Shown here in pieces: positions 32,509-41,484 of a DNA stretch of 44,511 nucleotides. Every line of letters starts with the position of its first letter. Position 1 is the stretch's first letter. The stretch covers positions 1 through 44,511 of the forward strand of contig JAGSHI010000013.1 of NCBI GenBank assembly GCA_023954635.1. Direction: 5' to 3'. The notes under the pieces are model-generated. The model had not been told where the DNA came from. It did not search any database and saw only the letters and a program-made list of their open reading frames with translations. The position numbers and the translations under genes were made by a program. The DNA comes from Bacteriovoracaceae bacterium (lineage in GTDB: Bacteria > Bdellovibrionota > Bacteriovoracia > Bacteriovoracales > Bacteriovoracaceae).

Positions 32509-32534
32509 GTAGTACAACATCTTAGTTGTACTAC
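32509..32534. terminator. Perfect 10-bp hairpin between convergent genes
   Basis: GTAGTACAAC (32509-32518) and GTTGTACTAC (32525-32534) are exact reverse complements with a 6-nt loop. It overlaps the stop region of the minus-strand lipoprotein gene. No strong T-run follows on either strand, so terminator function is only probable. Confidence 0.5.
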
Positions 32535-34252
32535 ATATTGATGATATCTCTTCTGATTTTATAGTAGATAAATTTTCCAACAATTTGGTCGATAGTATAA
32601 ATGATAGAGGCCTGAGTTAGTGCTGATTTCATATTTAAACCACCCATACACATGGTTCGATAAATCCAAAGCCCTACAAAGAGACTCTTAGGAACATCTA
32701 GCATGTCATAACTTCTCACGAAAAGATAACGATCTAAAAAGTGACTCCCCGACTTTACCCGACCTGAATTTTCCTCATATAGCTTTAAAGATATCGCCTC
32801 AAATAGTTTTTCTTTTAAATCACTATCTTTTAATTCTTCATTTGTTACATCATTTAAGCTTAATATTTCATCAAATTCATTCTTATCATCTTTAATATCG
32901 CCATTTAACAAACTTCCCATGAACCTTTTAAATTTTTCAGGAAAATACTCTTTGTTAAGAGTAGACATGGCATCGTTGTAGGCCTTGACAAACTCAGGAT
33001 CATTGTCACTTCTAAGTTTTACAATCCTGTTATACTCTTCATCGAGAAAAGAGTCCTCCTCCCCAAATTCCCATTCGTACATACCTGCTTCAATTGCATC
33101 AGCTGGAGTATAAAAAAGGTGAAGGGAGAGAGTCTTTTTTAACATAGTTGCTGCTTGATCTGTCATGATAGCGTTATAGCCATATTGAAAAATAAACTTC
33201 CAAGCCAAATCATGTCCAAGCTTCCCGTACCAATCAAATTCTGTTTTATCCTTATCCCAATTCGCATAAGCATAAGTACCTGCTGTGGCAGTAATACCCA
33301 TCCCCATAAAAAACTTTGAAGTTTGTTTAGCGGCTTGCTTACTCTGGGCAGTAGGTTTAGCTGAACGACAAGCATACTTCAAACTTCCATAAACTTCAGA
33401 TTGACGTTTGGCCTCTCTTTTAGCAAATGCCTTAGCCTCTTGGCCCGACATACCTTTTTTTAATGCTTTTTTCTCTTGTTTAACAATTTGTTTTGTCTCG
33501 TACTTTGAAATATCTTTTCTAATGTTTCGAAACTTATTAATATATTTGCCTTTGTCATTTGGATAAAACAATTTAGGCATTTCTTCTAAGGCACGTAACT
33601 GATGTTTACTTCTCATGGCCTGTGCAAAAAGTAGATATTCTTTTAAATAGTCCCAGTCTGCATCATCTTTTGGAAATTGATTAAAATATTTTTGAAACTG
33701 ATTAAACTCGATTGGTGAATAATCCATCAGAGAAAGCACCTCTCTTAACTTAATCACATCATGAGAATTTGGGCTCATTCTGTTTATAATAATGTCCATC
33801 GATTGATCTAAATTTGGTAACCCTTCAAAGGCCCTCGGGATAACCTTTACTTCGCCATATGAAAAATCTAATATATATTTACTGTTCGTTTTACTCGTTA
33901 ATAGCTCAGGAATACTTTCTCTAGTTATTAAGTTTTTATTAAGCATCTGATTTAGTGTCTTGGCATACATATCTGAAAGCGTTTTATTACCACCTCTTCT
34001 AGCATTTAGAAGGTTTAGAAATTTTAATTTTGATTGAGTCGTCACGTTTGAAAGTTTAACGATAGTAGGTTTTAAAACTTTTGTTTTAAAGGTTGATAAA
34101 GTTGAGTATTTCTCTCCTTCTATAAAGTCTCTAATGAGCTCTCGACATTCCCCAGTACCCAATGAGGTAAGTTCTCTTTTAACAGCTAAATTTGTATGAT
34201 TTGCACAAGAAAATGAAATAAGTAATATCAATGGAAGGTATAGTATACGCAT
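32531..34252 (-). CDS. Large putative lipoprotein, unknown
   Basis: 573 aa. The lipobox is LLISFSC with Cys about residue 16. The mature region is mostly helical and charged: a Lys-rich stretch around residues 245-300 (YETKQIVKQEKKALKKG, AKAFAKREAKRQ) and a Gly/Ala segment (FFMGMGITATAGTYAYA, about 315-331) that could be a second membrane contact or helix. Near the C-terminus LFVGLWIYRTMCMGGLNMK and IIYTIDQIVGKFIYYKI are hydrophobic. No known domain is visible to me. Convergent with the 59-aa gene and divergent from the hemerythrin gene. Probably envelope-anchored. Confidence 0.65.
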   Translation of the reverse strand: MRILYLPLILLISFSCANHTNLAVKRELTSLGTGECRELIRDFIEGEKYSTLSTFKTKVLKPTIVKLSNVTTQSKLKFLNLLNARRGGNKTLSDMYAKTLNQMLNKNLITRESIPELLTSKTNSKYILDFSYGEVKVIPRAFEGLPNLDQSMDIIINRMSPNSHDVIKLREVLSLMDYSPIEFNQFQKYFNQFPKDDADWDYLKEYLLFAQAMRSKHQLRALEEMPKLFYPNDKGKYINKFRNIRKDISKYETKQIVKQEKKALKKGMSGQEAKAFAKREAKRQSEVYGSLKYACRSAKPTAQSKQAAKQTSKFFMGMGITATAGTYAYANWDKDKTEFDWYGKLGHDLAWKFIFQYGYNAIMTDQAATMLKKTLSLHLFYTPADAIEAGMYEWEFGEEDSFLDEEYNRIVKLRSDNDPEFVKAYNDAMSTLNKEYFPEKFKRFMGSLLNGDIKDDKNEFDEILSLNDVTNEELKDSDLKEKLFEAISLKLYEENSGRVKSGSHFLDRYLFVRSYDMLDVPKSLFVGLWIYRTMCMGGLNMKSALTQASIIYTIDQIVGKFIYYKIRRDIINM

Positions 34253-34380
34253 TACTATTTATCGGCTTAAAGCAGTATAATGATTAAAAAAAGAAATTTA
34301 GCCGAGTATTATGGTTATGTTAATTTATAGCTTCTTAAAATTTTAATTTTCTATATAATATATTTATCTAGGAGAACAGG

Positions 34381-34779
34381 TTGATTGAATGGGACGATGA
34401 AGTTTATTCAGTTGGGATTAAAAAAATGGACGATCAACATAAAATGTTAGTCGGCTTAATTAACGCACTTGAAAAGAATAAATGGAACTCAGATAAGGAA
34501 TTTTTAGACAGAGTGACAAATACCTTGTTTGACTACATAAAAATTCACTTTGCAGATGAAGAAAAAATACTAAAAAAGATCAATTATCCTCACCTCGATG
34601 CTCACTTAATAGGTCACAAAGACTTTATAGAAAAAATACAAAGTAGTGTAACCAAACTAGAAAATAAAGATGAGACAGACCATCAGGTTCTGAATGATCT
34701 TCTTATCTATCTTAATGAATGGCTTGTAAGTCATATCCTGAACCAGGACAAAGACTATTGTGAGTGGCTACTTAAGTAA
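34381..34779 (+). CDS. Bacteriohemerythrin
   Basis: 132 aa from TTG 34381, which follows AGGAGA with 5-nt spacing. The di-iron ligands of the hemerythrin four-helix bundle are all visible: His20 in DDQH, His56 and Glu60 in HFADEE, His75 and His79 in YPHLDAHLIGH, and His118 plus Asp123 in SHILNQDKDY. Bacteriohemerythrins bind O2 and serve in oxygen sensing, storage or delivery, usually to respiratory or redox enzymes. Single-domain and cytoplasmic. It lies between unrelated genes, so it is probably monocistronic. Confident. Confidence 0.93.
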   Translation: MIEWDDEVYSVGIKKMDDQHKMLVGLINALEKNKWNSDKEFLDRVTNTLFDYIKIHFADEEKILKKINYPHLDAHLIGHKDFIEKIQSSVTKLENKDETDHQVLNDLLIYLNEWLVSHILNQDKDYCEWLLK

Positions 34780-34883
34780 CCTCTTTTCCCGTGTACCTAA
34801 CTCCGGAAAAGCTTGTCACACCTATCGGATAAAAACACTCTTGCTTAAAATGAAGTAATAAATCATTAACTATTGAGATCATC

Positions 34884-36908
34884 ATGAAAAAGATTATATT
34901 TTTTTGTTGCCTTATCATAAGCAGTCCTACCTTTTCAAAAATTCCTGACTACAAAGAAAAATCCATAACTACAAAGTCGAAAATAACTGAAACAGTTACA
35001 TATTCTGACAGAGTTAAAATTATTAGAATGAGTAGATTGAAAGAAAAACTCATCTCTTCAAAGGGAAGTTGGGTAAGGCTAGGACCACTTCCGTACACAT
35101 TGAACAAAAGTTCTGTCAGAGCAAAAATTAAAAACGGCAAATACAAAATCAATCGTGTCATTATTCAGGATTCGTATGAGAAAGTTGGGATTGATAAAAG
35201 TGTAAAGAAACAAGTAAATATGCTAGAAAAATACTATGCACAAAAACTGGACTTAATTCAGCAAAAAGCACTAAAACAACAAAAACTCCACTTTAGTAAT
35301 AACCTAGTATTCAAAAAGCCTTTTCAAAAAAAGAATCAAAATTATGTTGGTTTTGGAGCAAAGACCTCAAATTTAACAAGTGCTTTTGACCTAATCCTAC
35401 AGTTATCTGCAAACAGTAAAGAAGAAATCCAAAAATTAAATTCGCAGATAGACAAGATAGACTTAGAAATAAATTTATTAAATAGAAATTTGATGGGTAT
35501 AACTTCAAAAGGGCAATCTTGGGTCACTTATATTTATGTTTACTTAAAAAAACAAAATAAAGAAGATAACGGAAGTGCAAATATACAATTAAGTTACATT
35601 CAAAATAATGCTAGTTGGAAACCTAGTTATGACCTAAGAGCTAATCTGAATCGAAAAAAAGGTATTGTAGATATAAATTTAGTAACTTCTGGCCTGGTTA
35701 AACAAAATACTGGTGAAAAGTGGGAAGATATAAAAGTTACTCTATCAAGCCTTGACCCCTATCCGTTAGTTCTACCTAAATTTACAAAGTGGTCTTTTAA
35801 AGAGACTAGAATTGAAGAACAAGAAATTGCTCAAAGCCCAGGCATTGCAGGTAGCTTTATGGACATGAAAAAAGAATCTATTGTGGCCAGTAATCGAATG
35901 TTAGTGAAAAAAAGAGCAAAAAGAAAAGCATATAAAGCTGTCGGAAAATCAAAAAAAGATTCACAAAGTTTTGCTCTAGAAGAAAAAATTGCAGATATGC
36001 CAATGGCCAAGGCAGAGTCTGATATGGCAAGTCTTGCTCCTATGCCAAGTCGACAAAGAGGTCAAAGAAATGAATTAAATCTGAAAAGACAAAAGATGAA
36101 TCAACAAGCCTCAACTATAGTTCAGTTCCCTCTTCAAAAAATTGAGCATTATTTCCCAAAACTTAGTCAAATTAAAAATAAAATTAAAAATCAAAACCTT
36201 CAATCTAGAAGTAATGTATATCAAGGTTCACAGCCCATTAAATACAAAAGAAATCATTATAATGATGGGCTTCTACCTGCAGTGACTTCTCAAGGGAGAA
36301 AGCTTGAATTAATGTCACCATTCAAACTTACGCTTGAGTCAAATGGAAATGATATTAAAATTCCTTTAAAGTCACAAAAGTTTACCGGTGATATTAAATA
36401 TCTCCTCATTCCTAAAAAAGACAAAAGAGCATTTATGAAAGCAAGGATTACTAATAAAAGTAATTCGATTATACTAGCAGGTAATGCACAAGTTTACATG
36501 GATGGCGATTTAGTAACAAAAACAAACCTTTCAACTATTCAAGAAGGCAGCTACTTTGATGTTGATATGGGTGTAGATGAAAATATAGAAAGCAAGAGAA
36601 TTGTTAAGAAAAAATCCCTAGAGGAAGGGATCGCGTTTATGAAAAAGCATTCAACTAAAGTTGATGTTGAACTTCAAATAGTTAATCATAACACTTTCCC
36701 TATCAATATAGAGGTTCGTGATCATTACCCTCGTTCTCCAGGTAGTAAGATTGAAATCGATTATATTCAATCGAATGAAAAACCAACCTACCACAAGAAT
36801 GGTTTGCTCTACTGGAAAAAAGAAATTAAACCAAAGCAAAAAAGTAATATTACTTTTAGCTATAAAGTAACACACCCTAAAGACTATATTGTCTCGGAGT
36901 TTAACTAA
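34884..36908 (+). CDS. MuiA-like protein with DUF4139 domain (first of tandem pair)
   Basis: 674 aa with a signal peptide (IIFFCCLIISSPTFS). The N-terminal part (about 30-95) contains ETVTYSDRVKIIRM, the DUF4140-type strand. Then come helical coiled segments (about 115-205), and the DUF4139 region starts at NNASWKPSYDLRANL. It continues with NTGEKWEDIKVTLSS and the C-terminal IEVRDHYPRSPGSKIEIDY and KKEIKPKQKSNITFSYKV. A Lys/Arg/Gln-rich linker (about 330-440) breaks the domain. The family, known from mucoidy inhibitor MuiA, is a beta-rich exported protein of poorly understood role in envelope or capsule. The stop overlaps the next gene by 1 bp (TAATG), so the pair is co-translated. Confidence 0.82.
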   Translation: MKKIIFFCCLIISSPTFSKIPDYKEKSITTKSKITETVTYSDRVKIIRMSRLKEKLISSKGSWVRLGPLPYTLNKSSVRAKIKNGKYKINRVIIQDSYEKVGIDKSVKKQVNMLEKYYAQKLDLIQQKALKQQKLHFSNNLVFKKPFQKKNQNYVGFGAKTSNLTSAFDLILQLSANSKEEIQKLNSQIDKIDLEINLLNRNLMGITSKGQSWVTYIYVYLKKQNKEDNGSANIQLSYIQNNASWKPSYDLRANLNRKKGIVDINLVTSGLVKQNTGEKWEDIKVTLSSLDPYPLVLPKFTKWSFKETRIEEQEIAQSPGIAGSFMDMKKESIVASNRMLVKKRAKRKAYKAVGKSKKDSQSFALEEKIADMPMAKAESDMASLAPMPSRQRGQRNELNLKRQKMNQQASTIVQFPLQKIEHYFPKLSQIKNKIKNQNLQSRSNVYQGSQPIKYKRNHYNDGLLPAVTSQGRKLELMSPFKLTLESNGNDIKIPLKSQKFTGDIKYLLIPKKDKRAFMKARITNKSNSIILAGNAQVYMDGDLVTKTNLSTIQEGSYFDVDMGVDENIESKRIVKKKSLEEGIAFMKKHSTKVDVELQIVNHNTFPINIEVRDHYPRSPGSKIEIDYIQSNEKPTYHKNGLLYWKKEIKPKQKSNITFSYKVTHPKDYIVSEFN

Positions 36909-38473
36909 TGAAGTTTCTACTACTATTCTTTTTACTGTTATCGACTGTAAGTGCTAAGTCTATTGATTCAAAGAACAAAATCAGCGAAGTTACAGTCTTC
37001 AAAGACAGAGCATTTGTAACAAGGTCCATGAACAAACCAATTAAAAAAGGCGCTCATACAATTGTATTTTTTCCTGTTACCACTAAACTTGACAGAGATT
37101 CTCTAAAAGTCACAAGTGGTGGTAGAAATGTTAAAATTCTGGGTATAAATACAAAGCTTGTCCATTATAGAGATTCTATTTCTCCAGAAGTGAATAAGAT
37201 TATCGAAACACAAGCGAAGCTAAGAAATCAAAAATCTAAACTAATGAATAAAGTACAAGGCCTTCTTAAACAAAATAGAGACTTGCTAAGTTTATCTAAA
37301 CATTATCAACAATCATTTAGTTTGAATTTACATAATCAAAAATGGAGTGCAGCTAATTTAAAAAGTTTTATTAACTTCCTTGATCAGAGGAATGTAAAGA
37401 TGAAAGGAACTTGGAAAGAGTCTCTTAAAAAGTATATTACATTAGTCGAGAAAATAGAGTTTTGGGAAAACAAAAAGAAAGAGTTGCACTCAAAATTGAA
37501 AAAATCACAGCTCAAAGTCCTGGTTGAGACAGAGGTCTTAGAAGAATCAAATATAAAATTGAAGCTTAGTTATCTCGTTAGGGATTGTACCTGGACACCA
37601 GTCTATGACTTCAGGATTAATTCAAAAAATAAATCAGCTAACGTTGAACAACATGCAATGGTCTATCAAAACTCTGGTGAAGATTGGAAAAATGTGAGAC
37701 TTACGCTTAGTAATAAGAGAAGTGAAATTAAACCAAAAGTGCCTTACCTTTCTTCATATACTCTTAGCTTTAAAAAAGTTGAAAAGGTTAAAACTGTAGT
37801 TACGGGAACTCAAACAAATGATGAAAGCTTAAATCAAGCATCAAGAAGCGTTTACGATGAAACGAACAAGACCAAATTTGTCATCAAAAGTAGGCAAACA
37901 ATTCTAGAGCATATGCCAAAAGTTAAAATAAAACTTGATTCAAAAGAAACTACATATAAAGAGTGGAAAGAGTTAGTTGCAGCACAGTTCCCAAAAGTTT
38001 ACAAAAAAGGTGAACTTGTAAACCCTTATTCTTATTCTCTGCCACAAGGACAGGCCAGCATCTATTATAATGGTGATTTTATTCAGAACTTTTTTAAATC
38101 AAAAACTCAAAAGGGAGAAACCTTCAATATCAATGCAGGACTCGATTATGATATTACAGTAAAACGCTCTTATCACAATGAAACTAAAAAATCGGGTCTT
38201 CTCGATGGTGAAAAAACATACAAACGTAAGTTTTGGACCAATCTTAAAAATTATTCTTCTAACACAAAAAAGTTAAGGGTTTATGAGCAGGTACCAGAGT
38301 CTGAACTAGATGCTGTTAAAATAGAGTTTACGGCAAAGAATAAATCATTCAAAAAAGATAAAGATAGACCAAGTTGGGTATATTGGGATGTGTCGCTCCC
38401 TTCAAGGCAGCTAAAAACGTTGGAACATAAAATTAGTATTACAACTCCAAAGGATTTTCAATTTAATTGGTAG
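36908..38473 (+). CDS. MuiA-like protein with DUF4139 domain (second of tandem pair)
   Basis: 521 aa with a signal peptide (LLLFFLLLSTVSAKS). The N-terminal KISEVTVFKDRAFVTRSM is a textbook DUF4140 opening, followed by a helical hairpin (about 95-200) and the DUF4139 region YLVRDCTWTPVYDFRINS, NSGEDWKNVRLTLSN. The C-terminal half includes LRVYEQVPESELDAVKIEF, comparable to the same region of its neighbour. It lacks the long Lys/Gln linker of the first copy. Translationally coupled to the upstream paralogue by TAATG, suggesting a hetero-complex. It ends 3 bp before a convergent gene. Family call firm; function is unknown. Confidence 0.82.
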   Translation: MKFLLLFFLLLSTVSAKSIDSKNKISEVTVFKDRAFVTRSMNKPIKKGAHTIVFFPVTTKLDRDSLKVTSGGRNVKILGINTKLVHYRDSISPEVNKIIETQAKLRNQKSKLMNKVQGLLKQNRDLLSLSKHYQQSFSLNLHNQKWSAANLKSFINFLDQRNVKMKGTWKESLKKYITLVEKIEFWENKKKELHSKLKKSQLKVLVETEVLEESNIKLKLSYLVRDCTWTPVYDFRINSKNKSANVEQHAMVYQNSGEDWKNVRLTLSNKRSEIKPKVPYLSSYTLSFKKVEKVKTVVTGTQTNDESLNQASRSVYDETNKTKFVIKSRQTILEHMPKVKIKLDSKETTYKEWKELVAAQFPKVYKKGELVNPYSYSLPQGQASIYYNGDFIQNFFKSKTQKGETFNINAGLDYDITVKRSYHNETKKSGLLDGEKTYKRKFWTNLKNYSSNTKKLRVYEQVPESELDAVKIEFTAKNKSFKKDKDRPSWVYWDVSLPSRQLKTLEHKISITTPKDFQFNW

Positions 38474-38476
38474 AGA

Positions 38477-38938
38477 CTACTGACATTCAAGTAATAAATC
38501 ATATTTCTTTTTAAGTTTAAAAGTTCCTTCTTCATTTCTAATATGGATTTGATTCTTAGTTTTATCAAAAGTAAATCTATGTCTATAACGCTTCAGAAGC
38601 TCTGGTGATGCCGATTTTTTATCAAGTGTAATAGATTGACTTGTTTCTTTAGCGTAAGTTCCTATCAGTCCACTTGTTATAATAACATCTTTACTAAGTC
38701 TTCCTGACCTAATTAAAAGATCACTATTAAATATGATAAATTCTTTTCCTTTTTTCTTAAACTTACCCAAGCAAGAATCAATATATTCAACTTGCTTTTT
38801 ACTTTGATCAGCTACAATTACATTACATTTTTTTGTCCAAACTTTCTGATAACCATTGCCCATATACCTAAGACAATCGGCGGCCCCTAAGGCGATGGTT
38901 GATGACAATAAAAAAATCACTGTAAGCAGCATTTTCAT
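38477..38938 (-). CDS. Secreted protein, unknown
   Basis: 153 aa with a signal peptide (LLTVIFLLSSTIALGAA). The mature part has four cysteines (DCLRY, KKCNV, SCLGK, LLECQ at the very end) that may form two disulfides, and mostly beta-strand character (EFIIFNSDLLI, DVIITSGLIG). No domain recognised. Tail-to-tail with the second MuiA-like gene at 3 bp. An ordinary ATG start. Confidence 0.65.
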   Translation of the reverse strand: MKMLLTVIFLLSSTIALGAADCLRYMGNGYQKVWTKKCNVIVADQSKKQVEYIDSCLGKFKKKGKEFIIFNSDLLIRSGRLSKDVIITSGLIGTYAKETSQSITLDKKSASPELLKRYRHRFTFDKTKNQIHIRNEEGTFKLKKKYDLLLECQ

Positions 38939-39022
38939 AACGGTTCCTTAATTTAAGATAAATACTGATATCAGCTTTGGGATTTTGATTCCATAAAAAC
39001 CGCTTAATTTGTAAAAAGAATA

Positions 39023-39090
39023 GAGATTCGAACTCAAGATTTCAGTAAGTTATCACCATTTCCAGCTAAGATAAGTTGAAAATGGTGATA
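39023..39090. repeat. Large inverted repeat with adjoining tRNA T-arm-like segment
   Basis: TATCACCATTT (39051-39061) and AAATGGTGATA (39080-39090) are a perfect 11-bp inverted repeat with an 18-nt loop, in the 161-bp gap downstream of the acyl-CoA synthetase gene. Just beside it, 39023-39035 reads on the minus strand as GAG-TTCGAAT-CTC, a tRNA T-arm-like loop with a 3-bp stem. No complete tRNA can be folded. It could be a terminator, an attachment-site relic or chance. Confidence 0.4.
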
Positions 39091-39099
39091 CTTTAAATT

Positions 39100-40743
39100 T
39101 TAGACAAATTGAATTGAGTCAGAGTTAAACCAAGTCTCTACGTGGTTTCCGTATTTCTCCTCAACAACATTTCTCTTAATTTTCATCGTTGGAGTTAAAA
39201 TACCCGTCTCAACACTCCACTCATCATTTACTACGACAATGTTATTGAGCTTTTCAAATTGCTCAATTTTTTGATTCACAAATTGAAGAAGATCAGAGAT
39301 TTCATTTTTAAGTTCATCTTTGCTGGTCTTTAAACCAGCTTCCGACAATACGACAAGAGCTAATGGTTGAGGCATTCCATTACCGACCACACAGACTTGT
39401 TCAATTAAAGAGCACATTGAAAAATGACCTTCAATAGCATTTGGAGCAATATATTTTCCTTTTGAAGTTTTGAATAAGTCTTTTACTCTACCAGTTATTT
39501 TAAGGTATCCATCTTTATCAAACTCTCCCTTATCTCCTGTATGAAGCCAACCATCTTTATCAATAGTCTCAGCTGTGGCATCATCACGTTTATAATAACC
39601 AGTCATTAAGGCATTTGATTTGTGTAGGATCTCTCCATTGTCAGCAATTTTACATTCTGTTGTAGGCCATATTTTTCCAACAGAGCCATATTTTGACTGA
39701 CCAGGAAGGTTCATCGTTGTGATCGCGAAGTTTTCAGTCATCCCATATACTTCAAGAATTTTAATTCCTAATTTATCAAACCATTCAAGGATCTCTTTTG
39801 AAATTGCAGCTGCTCCTGTAAATGCATACTTAACATTAGTAAGACCAAGCTCTCCAATAATTTTCTTTTTTATTAAATTCCCAATAATCGGTATAGAAAA
39901 AAGAAGGTTCAGTTTTTTCTGAGGTAATTTAAGTAAAATACCCTGTTGAAACTTTAACCAAATTCTAGGGACGGCCAGAAACACTGTTGGTGCGGCACCC
40001 TTTAGATCGTCTTTAAAAGTATCTAGAGATTCAGCAAATGAGACGGTACCACCACTATAGAGTGAACCTAATTCAATTAAAATTCTTTCTGCAACATGTG
40101 AAAGAGGTAAGTAAGAAATAAATCTATCAGTAGGATTGATATCTAGTACTTTAATGGCCTTATTCATCTGGGCGGACATACTTGCATAAGTATGAACGAC
40201 ACCTTTAGGTTTACCAGTAGTACCAGAGGTATAAATAATTGTAGAGACATCGTCTTGCTTAGGTACAAAGTTATCCATCATAGGCTGAGTATCACCTACA
40301 AATGCTTCCCAAGTTTGTGTCCCTTCATTTGGCCAAAAAGGAAATGAAACTTTAGGTATAGAATCTGGGACCCCTGACTTTTGTTTCTCCCACTCGTCTA
40401 ACTTTCCAACAAAGACTAGCTTTGCATCACAATGCTCTAATACGTATTGAATAGATTCGTCTTTAAGAGTTGGATACAAAGGAACTGAGATATGCCCTGC
40501 CATAAAAATGGCCAAGTCAGTTATAATCCAATGAGCGCAGTTTTTAGAAAGTAAACCGATACAGCTTCTCTCAGGTAAGTTCATATTTTTTATTTTGGCA
40601 GCAAGTGTTCTTGCTTCTCTCCCAACTTCGGCCCACGTGTACTCAGTATATTCTCTATCTAATGGTTGCCTGAGATAGACCTTGTTTGGTGATTCTTTTT
40701 CAAAATGATAAAATTTATCGATAAATGTAGTAGTATCGCTCAT
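39100..40743 (-). CDS. Long-chain acyl-CoA synthetase (AMP-binding)
   Basis: 547 aa, of normal length for the family. The AMP-binding P-loop is IIYTSGTTGKPKGVV near 169-183. Later motifs are EVYGMTEN, the hinge block WLHTGDKGEFDKDGYLKITGRVKD and the C-terminal TPTMKIKRN with the catalytic Lys. It matches FadD-like bacterial long-chain enzymes that activate a carboxylate as an adenylate then as CoA thioester. It could use the acid from the GMC/ALDH operon, but they are 20 kb apart. GGAG lies 7 nt upstream of the ATG. Confident in family, moderate on chain length. Confidence 0.9.
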   Translation of the reverse strand: MSDTTTFIDKFYHFEKESPNKVYLRQPLDREYTEYTWAEVGREARTLAAKIKNMNLPERSCIGLLSKNCAHWIITDLAIFMAGHISVPLYPTLKDESIQYVLEHCDAKLVFVGKLDEWEKQKSGVPDSIPKVSFPFWPNEGTQTWEAFVGDTQPMMDNFVPKQDDVSTIIYTSGTTGKPKGVVHTYASMSAQMNKAIKVLDINPTDRFISYLPLSHVAERILIELGSLYSGGTVSFAESLDTFKDDLKGAAPTVFLAVPRIWLKFQQGILLKLPQKKLNLLFSIPIIGNLIKKKIIGELGLTNVKYAFTGAAAISKEILEWFDKLGIKILEVYGMTENFAITTMNLPGQSKYGSVGKIWPTTECKIADNGEILHKSNALMTGYYKRDDATAETIDKDGWLHTGDKGEFDKDGYLKITGRVKDLFKTSKGKYIAPNAIEGHFSMCSLIEQVCVVGNGMPQPLALVVLSEAGLKTSKDELKNEISDLLQFVNQKIEQFEKLNNIVVVNDEWSVETGILTPTMKIKRNVVEEKYGNHVETWFNSDSIQFV

Positions 40744-40818
40744 AGTTCTCCTCTAAATTAATTTTATATATTATATACACTAAAATTGCTTAACTTCAAA
40801 CTAACATCGTTCATGACT

Positions 40819-41325
40819 CTATTGGCCAAATAAGGACTCGGCCTTACTGACACCCAAGGGAGAAACACCAGAAGAAACTGTCTCGGCCACACCGTTTTCT
40901 ATCAGTAAAGTTGTAGGTGTAACCCTAACTTCAAACTTTCTCGCCAATCTTCCGCCGTCTCCTAAAAATTGAAAAGGATAGTCGTTTTTAACCAGAAATT
41001 TCTTAATGATGTCCGGAGTCTCAAAAGGGTTCAGGGCCAAGATATTCTTTGCAGGTATACGTTTTTCTTCTACAGAAGACTTAAACCTTTCCATTTCCAA
41101 TATACAAGGACCACACCAGGACGCCCAAAACATTACAACATAATTATAATTTTTTTTAAATACCTCTTCATTGGAGTTGGTTTTATAGTTGATCATATTT
41201 TGCATTTCAACTGTTGTTCCTTCTAGTCTCCAATTCTTAACGATTCCAGGCCCTCTAAGTACGGCAAAAAGAGTAAAAAAGATTACAAATATAAGAGCTG
41301 AAGCATATTTTTTGAATTGACTCAT
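40819..41325 (-). CDS. Membrane-anchored TlpA-like thioredoxin-fold protein
   Basis: 168 aa. One N-terminal transmembrane segment (about 8-24) places the domain in the periplasm. The active site is FWASWCGPC with Cys71 and Cys74, and the cis-Pro is in RVTPTTLLI. This is the TlpA/ResA type, which reduces disulfides such as those of cytochrome c precursors or other exported proteins. No cytochrome biogenesis gene is nearby. Downstream of the acyl-CoA synthetase gene's start in map order but transcribed ahead of it, with a 75-bp gap. Family confident; partner unknown. Confidence 0.9.
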   Translation of the reverse strand: MSQFKKYASALIFVIFFTLFAVLRGPGIVKNWRLEGTTVEMQNMINYKTNSNEEVFKKNYNYVVMFWASWCGPCILEMERFKSSVEEKRIPAKNILALNPFETPDIIKKFLVKNDYPFQFLGDGGRLARKFEVRVTPTTLLIENGVAETVSSGVSPLGVSKAESLFGQ

Positions 41326-41471
41326 TTATAAACTTTTTCATTTTATAGTCATTTTGTCGATCAAACAGTTCCCGACAATAACAATCAATTTCAATTTAAT
41401 ATTAGTGTGAATAATATGATGCTTTAACGGCTTGAAACTGAAATTATGATTCTAAATACTAAATATTAAGT

Positions 41472-41477
41472 TATAAT
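41472..41477 (+). promoter_or_regulatory. Consensus -10 box 7 nt before the CBS gene start (leaderless candidate)
   Basis: TATAAT at 41472-41477; the ATG is at 41485 and no ribosome binding site lies between. Transcription would begin essentially at the start codon. No good -35 at normal spacing was found. Confidence 0.45.
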
Positions 41478-41484
41478 TGTGCCC

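Noticed and set aside
39023-39035. Possible tRNA gene from a T-loop-like TTCGAAT
   Set aside because: Only a 3-bp stem surrounds the loop and no acceptor or anticodon stem can be built; kept only as a possible relic.
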